NCBI GenBank assembly: GCA_905215055.1 | Contig: CAJMOH010000063.1 | Coordinates: 1 to 12,651 of the forward strand | DNA length: 12,651 nucleotides | From: an uncultured bacterium | GTDB taxonomy: Bacteria > Bacillota > Clostridia > Oscillospirales > Acutalibacteraceae | Reading direction: 5' to 3' | In this document: positions 1-5,949 of the stretch, piece after piece | How positions within the stretch are numbered: the first letter of the stretch is position 1 | Layout: every line of letters starts with the position of its first letter | Position numbers and translations under genes: made by a program | The notes under the pieces: generated by a model | The model's input: the letters and a program-made list of their open reading frames with translations, nothing else | What the model was told of the DNA's origin: nothing | The model's database searches: none

Positions 1-54
1 AACGCTAGCCTGTCACGCTAGAGGTCGACGGTTCGAGCCCGTTCCGGGTCGCCA
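1..54 (+). tRNA. tRNA-Asp(GTC), 3' part only
   Basis: The window opens inside a tRNA. A perfect 5-bp anticodon stem (CTAGC/GCTAG) closes the 7-base loop CTGTCAC, which gives anticodon GTC (Asp). A variable region, a T-arm with loop TTCGAGC, the acceptor 3' strand CCGGGTC, discriminator G and an encoded CCA (52-54) follow. Discriminator G73 is the expected Asp identity base. The 5' acceptor strand and D-arm lie before the window. Only four bases separate it from the next tRNA, so the two are surely co-transcribed. Confidence 0.95.
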
Positions 55-58
55 GTAT

Positions 59-134
<76 letters not shown>

Positions 135-136
135 GA

Positions 137-178
137 AACCACAGTGAGTATTTTTGCTTACTGTGGTTTTTTGTTTTT
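137..178 (+). terminator. Rho-independent terminator of the tRNA cluster
   Basis: The stem AACCACAGTGAG (137-148) pairs with CTTACTGTGGTT (157-168): 12 bp with one G-T wobble and an 8-base loop. A nearly continuous T-tract (167-178) follows. It begins two bases after the CCA end of tRNA-Thr, as expected for termination of the tRNA transcript. Confidence 0.9.
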
Positions 179-236
179 CCCGGCGTCTGTCTTGCTATCT
201 TTCTAAAAATCGCCAGATTTCCCTTTTCCTCTGTCC

Positions 237-242
237 TATAAT
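237..242 (+). promoter_or_regulatory. Candidate -10 element P1 (TATAAT)
   Basis: A perfect TATAAT stands in the intergenic stretch between the tRNA terminator and the YfhO gene. No convincing -35 hexamer lies 16-18 bases upstream, so the promoter is uncertain. The nine bases CTATAATGG, and most of what follows up to AGAGG, recur at the strong promoter P2 (407-426). A transcript starting near 249 would begin in an unusual G-run (251-257) and pass through the hairpin and small ORF described next. Positions 260-300 hold only AT-rich sequence with nothing I can name. Confidence 0.35.
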
Positions 243-301
243 GGCGTAGAGGGGGGGAGACAAAAATTTTTTAAAAGAGCTGCCTTTTATCAAACCAAAC
301 G

Positions 302-340
302 TCCCCTCTTCCCGTCTAATAAAAAATAGAGAAGGGGGGA
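302..340 (+). repeat. Inverted repeat / possible SD-hiding hairpin
   Basis: TCCCCTCTTC (302-311) can pair over 10 bp (one G-T wobble) with GAAGGGGGGA (331-340) around a 19-base A-rich loop. The 3' arm is a purine-rich Shine-Dalgarno-like sequence 8 bases before an ATG at 348. The 5' arm could alternatively pair with AGAGGGGG at 248-255, which lies just after P1. No T-tract follows, so it is not a terminator. The structure is seen in the sequence; a regulatory role is inference. Confidence 0.4.
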
Positions 341-347
341 AAGCGCC

Positions 348-431
348 ATGAAAAACCGCGGTTTCTATTTTCAGAGAAACTCTCTTGTCTTTTGCGCGGA
401 CAGTATCTATAATGGAGGCGAAGAGGTCTAG
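348..431 (+). CDS. Possible small ORF, 27 codons, unknown function
   Basis: ATG at 348 follows an SD-like AAGGGGGGA with 8-base spacing and runs 27 codons to TAG at 429-431. The product would start MKNRGFYFQRN and end NGGEEV, with no membrane segment or family I recognise. The ORF overlaps the whole P2 promoter (385-413), and its stop lies inside the 421-438 palindrome. It would be translated only from a transcript starting upstream, for example at P1. A short ORF like this can easily arise by chance, so treat it as a hypothesis. Confidence 0.2.
   Translation: MKNRGFYFQRNSLVFCADSIYNGGEEV
385..413 (+). promoter_or_regulatory. SigA-type promoter P2 of the yfhO gene
   Basis: The -35 TTGTCT (385-390) and perfect -10 TATAAT (408-413) are separated by exactly 17 bases. 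Transcription would start near 420, giving a 5' UTR of about 77 bases that contains the palindrome and hairpin at 421-461 before the YfhO ribosome binding site (AGGGAGG, 481-487). Confidence 0.75.
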
Positions 432-461
432 ACCTCTTTCTGTTGTGGCTCACAACAGAAA
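421..461 (+). repeat. 18-bp perfect palindrome and adjoining 11-bp hairpin in the yfhO leader
   Basis: AAGAGGTCTAGACCTCTT (421-438) is a perfect palindrome beginning at about +1 of P2. It abuts a second perfect inverted repeat, TTTCTGTTGTG (437-447) and CACAACAGAAA (451-461), with a 3-base loop. CCTCT at 464-468 could compete for the 5' arm (AGAGG, 422-426). No T-run follows. The palindrome's position at the start site suits an operator for a dimeric repressor; the hairpin suits an mRNA leader element. Both roles are inference. Confidence 0.6.
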
Positions 462-496
462 GCCCTCTGAAATGGTGAAAAGGGAGGAAAGCCGCG

Positions 497-3166
497 ATGG
501 AAAAGACGAAAAAGAAATGGCTGATCTGCTGGGCCGCGCCCCTGGGGGTGCTGGCCTTGCTGGCGGCGGTGTATGCTCTGTGGGGGCTGTTTCCCTTTGG
601 GGAGAAAACTCTCTCCTGGTGCGATATGTCGCAGCAGGTGGTGCCCTTGCTGGCGGAGCTTCAGGACGTGCTGCGAGGCAGGGCGGATCTGTTTTACAGC
701 TTGCAAAACGCTGGAGGCATGAATTTTTGGGGCGTGTTTCTGTTCTTTCTCTCCAGCCCCTTTTCTCTTTCCGCCGCCTTTGTGGACAAGGCGGACCTGA
801 TGCTGCTGATGAATGTTCTGGTAGCGCTGAAGCTGGCCTTGGCCGCTTTCACCTCTGCTCTGCTGTTTCGGAGCTGGCTGCCGAGGCTGGGGAGGGCGGC
901 GGTATGGACTCTTTCGGTGCTGTACGCCTTGGGAGGCTTTGGGCTGTTGTTTTACCAAAACCTGATGTGGCTGGATGTGATGGCCCTGTTTCCGCTGCTG
1001 CTCCTGGCGTTTGGAAGGCTGTGCCGGGGAAAGCCCCTGGCCTTTATCTTGGCCCTCAGCGCGCTGCTGGCGCTCAATTTCTACTTGAGCTACATGGCGG
1101 TGGCCTTTCTCCTGCTGGGGTTTGCCGCCTACCTGCTGCTGGCTGCTCCAAAGGCCCGGCGGGGAAGGCAGGCCCTGCTGCTGGGATGTTCCTGCCTTGT
1201 CAGCGCCTGTCTCACGGGACCGGTTTGGCTGCCCGCCCTGCTCCAATACGCCGGTTCTGCTCGGGGAGTGGAGCTGCTTTCCAGCGTTTCCAGCCGGCTG
1301 TTTCCCCGGCTCTATACCACGCTGCCGCTGCTGCTCTCCACGCCGCTTCTTGCCGCTGTTCTGCCCTTTTTTCGAGGCGGGCGCTCCTGGAATGCCCGGA
1401 GGAAGCGCTGCTTCCTGGTGCTGTTTCTGCTGATGACGGTCCCCCTGCTCCTAGACCCTGTCAACAAGCTGTGGCACGGGGGCAGCTATCAGGCGTTTCC
1501 CGCCAGATACGGCTACATCACCACCCTGATGGGCCTGCTGCTGGCAGGGTGCGTCCTGCAGCGCTGGGAGGTTCCGGCGCCGGGAAAACCCAGACCTGCC
1601 GCCGCTGCCGCAGGGTGGGGCGCTTTGGCGCTGGTGACGGCTGGAGGTGTGTTTCTCCTGGCCTGCCGCATGGAGGAGTTGGACGCTTATGTCACATCCC
1701 TGTGGGGAGACGCAAAATCCTTCTCCTGGCTGCTGGTCTTTTTCGCGGGAGCGGCGCTGGCCTATGGGCTGCTGCTGTGGCTGCGCCGGTATGCCGGTCT
1801 GGGAAAGAGGACGTTCTCCTTGCTGCTCTGCCTGCTGACGGTGGTCTCCTGCCTGTTTCACGGCGGGGTATATGTGGGCGCCGCCGCCAGAGAGGATCGC
1901 TCCTGGCGGGAGACCGTGTCCCTGGGCGGGCAGCTTCAGGACTCCGGCTTTTACCGGGTCAAGGCCGGCGCCTGGGACCTGGACTCCAACGCTATTGGCG
2001 CGATGGGCTACAACACCTGGGGGCATTATACTTCTCTAACGCCGAAAACCACCCTGTTCACCATGAAAAAGCTGGGGTATTCCTCCAACTGGATGGAGAT
2101 TTCACCGGCAGGGGGCAGCCTGCTCACCGACGCCCTGCTTTCCAATAAATATGTCATTGCCCAGGAGAAAGCCCAGGTCCCCCTGGGAGAACTGGCGGTT
2201 TCCGGGGAGAAGCGCCAGATTTACCGGAATCCCCTGTGCCTGCCCCTGGGGCTGGGGGTGAAGGGGGAGATCTCCCAGTGGGAGGCCCTGCCGGAAGGCA
2301 GCCGTTTTACTGTTCAGCAGGACCTGTACCGCATGATGGGAGGCGAGGGGGAGCTGTTCGCCCTCTATCAGCCCACCCGCCAGGAAAACGCCTCTGTGGT
2401 GGGAACGGGAGAGGGCCTTACCTGGGTTTCCCGGGCGGAGGGCGGAGACGGACCCTCCTGCCTGATCTATCAGGTGGAGGTTCAGGGCAGGCAGGCCCTT
2501 TACTTTGACGCCTTCCGGGACCTTTCCACCCGGCTGACAGAGCCGATTAACGACAGCTTCGCCATCAAGGTCAACGGCCGGAGCGCGGCGGAAAGCTACC
2601 CTGCCAAGCGAAATAACGGCCTGCTGTATTTGGGCCTGTTTGAAAATGAACCTGTCACCGTGGAGGTAGAGGTGCTCAAGGACGTGAGTCTGGCCTCCTT
2701 TGGCCTGGCGGGCCTGAACACGGCTCTTTTGGAACAGGCGGTAGCCCAGGCTCCCGGGGTGGAGCTTCAGGTCTCCGGGCGCAGGTTTACCGCCCAGGTT
2801 CAGGCGGGGGAGGGGGAATTTCTCCATGTGGCCCTGCCCTATGACCAGGGCTTTTCCGCCAGAGTCAACGGCAGGCCAGTGACCGTCTCCCGGGTCAACG
2901 GCGGATTTTTGGCTGTCCCCTTGGAGCCGGGGAAAAATCAGGTGGAGCTTTCCTTTCTCCCGAAGGGAATGGGGCTGGGCGCGGGACTCCTGGCCTTGGG
3001 AGGAGTCCTGCTGGTTCTTTTCGCGCTGGCCCTCCGCCGGGGATGGCTGGCTCGTCCCGGGCTGGAGCGGGCGGCCCTGGCAGGCTTTTTGGGGGCGGGA
3101 GCGGCTGTGCTTCTGGTGTTTTATCTGCTTCCCCTGGGACTTTACCTGGGACGGCGCGTATTTTAG
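497..3166 (+). CDS. yfhO: YfhO family polytopic membrane protein (putative lipid-linked glycosyltransferase)
   Basis: An 889-aa membrane protein of the YfhO family. In Bacillus and Listeria, YfhO is implicated in glycosylating lipoteichoic acid on the outer face of the membrane, using sugar on undecaprenyl phosphate supplied by CsbB/GtcA-type partners. Visible family features are a first membrane helix (about 8-32), then WCDMSQQVVP (41-50, acidic D43), a conserved-looking QNLMWLD (154-160), NFYLSYM (194-200) and LWHGGSYQAFPARYGY (325-340). Roughly ten or more helices run up to about residue 457. A large extracytoplasmic beta-rich domain (about 480-810) and two C-terminal helices (about 815-840 and 857-885) follow. 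ATG at 497 has AGGGAGG nine bases upstream. No csbB or gtcA homologue is visible here. The family call is firm; the substrate is not shown. Confidence 0.88.
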   Translation: MEKTKKKWLICWAAPLGVLALLAAVYALWGLFPFGEKTLSWCDMSQQVVPLLAELQDVLRGRADLFYSLQNAGGMNFWGVFLFFLSSPFSLSAAFVDKADLMLLMNVLVALKLALAAFTSALLFRSWLPRLGRAAVWTLSVLYALGGFGLLFYQNLMWLDVMALFPLLLLAFGRLCRGKPLAFILALSALLALNFYLSYMAVAFLLLGFAAYLLLAAPKARRGRQALLLGCSCLVSACLTGPVWLPALLQYAGSARGVELLSSVSSRLFPRLYTTLPLLLSTPLLAAVLPFFRGGRSWNARRKRCFLVLFLLMTVPLLLDPVNKLWHGGSYQAFPARYGYITTLMGLLLAGCVLQRWEVPAPGKPRPAAAAAGWGALALVTAGGVFLLACRMEELDAYVTSLWGDAKSFSWLLVFFAGAALAYGLLLWLRRYAGLGKRTFSLLLCLLTVVSCLFHGGVYVGAAAREDRSWRETVSLGGQLQDSGFYRVKAGAWDLDSNAIGAMGYNTWGHYTSLTPKTTLFTMKKLGYSSNWMEISPAGGSLLTDALLSNKYVIAQEKAQVPLGELAVSGEKRQIYRNPLCLPLGLGVKGEISQWEALPEGSRFTVQQDLYRMMGGEGELFALYQPTRQENASVVGTGEGLTWVSRAEGGDGPSCLIYQVEVQGRQALYFDAFRDLSTRLTEPINDSFAIKVNGRSAAESYPAKRNNGLLYLGLFENEPVTVEVEVLKDVSLASFGLAGLNTALLEQAVAQAPGVELQVSGRRFTAQVQAGEGEFLHVALPYDQGFSARVNGRPVTVSRVNGGFLAVPLEPGKNQVELSFLPKGMGLGAGLLALGGVLLVLFALALRRGWLARPGLERAALAGFLGAGAAVLLVFYLLPLGLYLGRRVF

Positions 3167-3190
3167 GTTTCCATAGGGAAATAGGGATAA

Positions 3191-3220
3191 AAAGGGGCGT
3201 CCTCCTTCCGGTGGACGCCC
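3191..3220 (-). terminator. Terminator between yfhO and uppP, mainly for uppP
   Basis: GGGCGTCC (3195-3202) pairs perfectly with GGACGCCC (3213-3220) around a 10-base loop. Read on the minus strand, the stem is followed by CTTTTTATCC, a usable T-tract, 29 bases after the uppP stop. On the plus strand the trailing sequence is TGCCTTTG, so termination of yfhO here would be weaker. The two genes are convergent. Confidence 0.75.
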
Positions 3221-3248
3221 TGCCTTTGTGGCGAGTGCAGCTTTATGT

Positions 3249-4133
3249 TTACGCGGCGGAAACGCTGACCAGGCCAACGGCGCTGAGCAGCAGCACTACC
3301 AGGCCGAAGAGAATCCGGTACACGGCGAAAACAGTCATGGGTTTCTTTTGCAGGAAGGAGATAAATTTCTTCACCACAATCAAGGCCACCACAAAGCTGA
3401 CCACGAACCCGATGGCCAGGCTTGCCAGCTCCAGGCCGGTCATAGAGCCGAAGCCTCCCAGCTGCAGCAGCTTGAGGACGCTCATGCCGATCATCACCGG
3501 GATGGCCAGGAAAAAGGAAAACTCCGCGCTGGCCGTGGTGGACAGTCCCGCCACCCAGCCGCCGATGATGGTGGAGGCGCTGCGGCTCATGCCGGGAATG
3601 ATGGACAGGCACTGGAACAGGCCGATGGTCAGGGCCTGCTTGGTGGAGACCTGAAGCCATTTCCCTTGGGTGGGCTGGACGGCTTTTTTCCGCAGGAAGC
3701 GCTCCGCCAGGATCATGGCAATGCCGCCCAGTACCAGCACGATGGACACGCTGACCGCGTTGAACAAGTAGGCGTCCGCCAAATCTCCCAGCAGCATTAC
3801 GCCGATGAATCCGGGGATGCAGGCAATGGCCAGGGTAATCCAGAACCGCAGGCCGGTTTGGGCATAGGGACGCACCCAAACACCCTTCTCCTTTTTGGGA
3901 AAGAGGTTTTGCAGCGTTGCCAAAATCTTTTTCCAATACAGCACAATCACCGCCAGGATGGCCCCCAGCTGAATCACATAGGAATAGGTGTTGATGTACT
4001 GGGAGGAGCCTTCAAAGCCCAGCAGGTCCTCAAAGACAATCAGATGGCCGGTGGAGGAAATGGGGAGAAATTCCGTAATGCCCTCCACAATGCCCAGCAA
4101 AAACGATTTGAGACAGAACAGGACGTTTTCCAT
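3249..4133 (-). CDS. uppP: Undecaprenyl-diphosphatase (UppP/BacA)
   Basis: A 294-aa integral membrane phosphatase that converts undecaprenyl diphosphate to undecaprenyl phosphate on the outer side of the membrane. It recycles the carrier for peptidoglycan and teichoic acid precursors, and overexpression is known to give bacitracin resistance. Both catalytic signatures are present: EGITEFLPISSTGH (17-30, with E17, E21, S27 and H30) and PGMSRSAST (180-188, with R184, matching E. coli R174). Several hydrophobic helices span the rest, and the length is normal. ATG at 4133 has AAAAGGAG nine bases upstream (4150-4143). It is divergent from the uracil permease gene and convergent with yfhO, which uses the same lipid carrier. 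No operon partner is seen. Confidence 0.97.
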   Translation of the reverse strand: MENVLFCLKSFLLGIVEGITEFLPISSTGHLIVFEDLLGFEGSSQYINTYSYVIQLGAILAVIVLYWKKILATLQNLFPKKEKGVWVRPYAQTGLRFWITLAIACIPGFIGVMLLGDLADAYLFNAVSVSIVLVLGGIAMILAERFLRKKAVQPTQGKWLQVSTKQALTIGLFQCLSIIPGMSRSASTIIGGWVAGLSTTASAEFSFFLAIPVMIGMSVLKLLQLGGFGSMTGLELASLAIGFVVSFVVALIVVKKFISFLQKKPMTVFAVYRILFGLVVLLLSAVGLVSVSAA

Positions 4134-4250
4134 AAGCAGTCACTCCTTTTTCTCTTTTAGAAAGCTTTTCAAAGCTTACCACAAACCGGCTCCTTTTTCC
4201 AGGTCTAAAATGTAAATTTCCGGCCTTGAAAAAGATGTGGAAAGAAAGCG

Positions 4251-4279
4251 TTGAAACTCCCGGCAAAATATACTATACT
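4251..4279 (+). promoter_or_regulatory. SigA-type promoter of the uracil permease gene
   Basis: TTGAAA (4251-4256) and TATACT (4274-4279) are spaced by 17 bases. Each hexamer differs from consensus at one position. The start would be near 4286, giving a leader of about 92 bases with a stable hairpin at its very 5' end. I see no equally good promoter in the opposite direction for uppP in this gap. Confidence 0.8.
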
Positions 4280-4289
4280 AATACGAAGC

Positions 4290-4320
4290 CGGGAGTAGAA
4301 GCGGCTCTTGCTTCTCCCCG
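4290..4320 (+). promoter_or_regulatory. 5'-end hairpin in the permease leader
   Basis: CGGG-AGT-AGAAGC (4290-4302) pairs with GCTTCT-C-CCCG (4311-4320), with a small internal bulge and an 8-base loop. It starts within a few bases of the predicted transcription start. A second short stem, CGCC (4319-4322) with GGCG (4331-4334), would compete with its base. No T-tract and no recognisable PyrR-binding loop are present. It may protect the 5' end of the mRNA; a regulatory function is not shown. Confidence 0.45.
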
Positions 4321-4377
4321 CCATGAGGAAGGCGTATCGCAAAAGAGAAAACAAATCAGGAAAGGATGCGGTCCCAC

Positions 4378-5772
4378 ATGAATCAATCCAACAGCGCGGT
4401 AGGGTACCTGCCGGAAGAGCGCCCCAGCTTTGTCAAGCTGCTGTTCTACGGCATCCAGCAGGTGATTGTCATGTTCCCTGCCACCGTCACCGTGGCCCTG
4501 GTCACAGGCTTTCAGGTGTCTACCACCATTTTCGCCAGCGGTCTGGCAACCCTCTGCTTTATCGTCATCACCGGCCGGAAAATCCCTCTGTACTACGGCT
4601 CCAGCTTTGCCTATCTCACGGCCATTGCCGGCATGTGCGCCGCCGAGGGCTTTGAAAAGGTGGATGGGATTCTCCCCACAGAGGCCATTCAGTATGCTCA
4701 GTTCGGCATCATCTGCTCGGGCTTGATCTCCATTGCCGCGGGCCTGCTGGTGAAGTTCTTCGGCAAGAAGGTGGTGGAGACCATTCTGCCCGCCTCCATC
4801 ACCGGCCCGGTGGCCATGATTATCGGCCTGACCCTGGCGGGCAACGCCTTGTCCGACGCCATTCCCGCCGCCACTGAGGGCGCCACCTCCCAGACCGTGG
4901 CCTGGACTGTGGTGGCTTTAGTCACCCTGCTGTCCACCATTCTGTACGCCCGGTATTTGAAGGGCTTTTTGGGCCAGCTGCCCCTGCTTTTGGGGGTGCT
5001 GACAGGCAGCGCTGTGGCGGGCATCTTCTTTGCCGCAGGCACCAACCTGTTCCGAGAGGTTCCAGCGGCCGCTTTGGACGCCTCTCTGTGGAAGCTGGGT
5101 GACGGCTCCATCTTTGCTGTGCCGGCCTTCTCCTTCCCCAAGGTCTCCTGGACGGCTGTGGCGGCCATTATGCCCATTGCCATTGCCACCATTCCCGAGT
5201 CCACGGCCCACATGTATCAGCTGGACATCTATGTGAATGACGTGGCCAAGAAAAAGGGCAGCAAGAAAAAGTATGACCTGATCAGCCTGCTGGACCGCAA
5301 CCTGATCGGCGACGGCATCTGCGACATGATCTCCGGTGTGGTGGGCGGCCCTGCCGGCACCAACTATGGCGAGAACATCAGCACCATGGCCATCACCAAG
5401 GTGTTTTCCGTGCCGGTGCTGATTGTGGCGGCTGTTATCGCCATGATCGTCAGCTTCTTCACCCCCTTGATCCAGGTGATTTACGGAATTCCCCTGGCGG
5501 TGATCGGCGGCCTGGAGGTCTACCTGTTCGGCGCCATTGCCGCTCAGGGTATCGCCATCATGATTGAGAAAAAGGTGGACATGTTCTCCTCCAAGAACAT
5601 CGCGGTGATCGCCTCCATCATGGTGATCGGCATTGGCGGTCAGTACGCCTTCGGCGGCAATATTCCCTTTTTCGGCCTGCAGGTCCCCTGCATTGCCGGC
5701 GCGGCCATTTTTGGCATCGCTCTCAATTTGCTGCTGAGCATTGGAGAAAAAGTGAAAAAGGCCAAGGCCTGA
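4378..5772 (+). CDS. uraA: NCS2 family uracil permease (UraA-like)
   Basis: A 464-aa inner-membrane nucleobase transporter of the NCS2 (nucleobase:cation symporter-2) family, importing uracil for pyrimidine salvage, with about 14 hydrophobic segments. Diagnostic residues are PESTAHM (E274, at the place of UraA E241) and TNYGENISTMAITK (N329-E332-N333, at the place of UraA E290). The NYGEN form is typical of uracil carriers; xanthine/urate carriers usually carry QNNG there. The N-terminal QQVIVMFPATV and YYGSSFAYLT segments also fit. Start choice: ATG 4378 (MNQSN) has AAAGGA 11 bases upstream. An in-frame ATG at 4366 would add four residues but nearly abuts that same SD. It is transcribed alone between its own promoter and terminator. 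Substrate specificity is inferred. Confidence 0.9.
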   Translation: MNQSNSAVGYLPEERPSFVKLLFYGIQQVIVMFPATVTVALVTGFQVSTTIFASGLATLCFIVITGRKIPLYYGSSFAYLTAIAGMCAAEGFEKVDGILPTEAIQYAQFGIICSGLISIAAGLLVKFFGKKVVETILPASITGPVAMIIGLTLAGNALSDAIPAATEGATSQTVAWTVVALVTLLSTILYARYLKGFLGQLPLLLGVLTGSAVAGIFFAAGTNLFREVPAAALDASLWKLGDGSIFAVPAFSFPKVSWTAVAAIMPIAIATIPESTAHMYQLDIYVNDVAKKKGSKKKYDLISLLDRNLIGDGICDMISGVVGGPAGTNYGENISTMAITKVFSVPVLIVAAVIAMIVSFFTPLIQVIYGIPLAVIGGLEVYLFGAIAAQGIAIMIEKKVDMFSSKNIAVIASIMVIGIGGQYAFGGNIPFFGLQVPCIAGAAIFGIALNLLLSIGEKVKKAKA

Positions 5773-5800
5773 TCTGCCTGTGGAAACGTGAATTTGGAAT

Positions 5801-5835
5801 GGGCTGCCCTGTGAGCGGGGCGGCCCTTCCTTTTT
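5801..5835 (+). terminator. Rho-independent terminator of the permease gene
   Basis: GGGCTGCCC (5801-5809) pairs with GGGCGGCCC (5818-5826), 9 bp with one G-T wobble and an 8-base loop. TTCCTTTTT follows (5827-5835). It lies 28 bases after the permease stop and separates this gene from tex. Confidence 0.85.
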
Positions 5836-5850
5836 GCAAAAAAACAAGGA

Positions 5851-5879
5851 TTGCCATTTTTTTGGAGATGTGATACCAT
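5851..5879 (+). promoter_or_regulatory. Candidate promoter of tex (extended -10)
   Basis: TTGCCA (5851-5856, 5 of 6 consensus) lies 17 bases before TACCAT (5874-5879, 4 of 6), which is preceded by TG-n (5871-5873), the extended -10 motif. It sits just after the permease terminator and would give a leader of about 64 bases to the tex ATG at 5950. It overlaps an alternative SD/ATG at 5864/5878, so the two readings exclude each other. Confidence 0.5.
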
Positions 5880-5949
5880 GTATCCACTGTCGCGCGTTCC
5901 CTGGGCGCCCTTTGGGGCCGGGGGACGCCGCTGGAAGGGGGACAAGGAT

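Noticed and set aside
353..364. Palindrome AAACCGCGGTTT
   Set aside because: A 12-bp palindrome inside the candidate small ORF, with no context that marks it as an operator.
385..2148. A 587-codon plus-strand frame overlapping the YfhO gene
   Set aside because: It has no SD, its composition is Gly/Ala/Arg-rich, and the overlapping frame has an unmistakable YfhO protein. It is an alternate-frame shadow.
4161..4173. AAAGCTTTTCAAA in the uppP leader, repeated in inverse at 9835-9847 near sigG
   Set aside because: A 13-base AT-rich match between two sites is about what chance gives over 12.6 kb on both strands.
4150..4195. Possible uppP promoter on the minus strand (TTGTGG, 17 bases, TCTAAA)
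   Set aside because: Both hexamers match consensus poorly, and the start would fall almost on the SD. Not strong enough to annotate.
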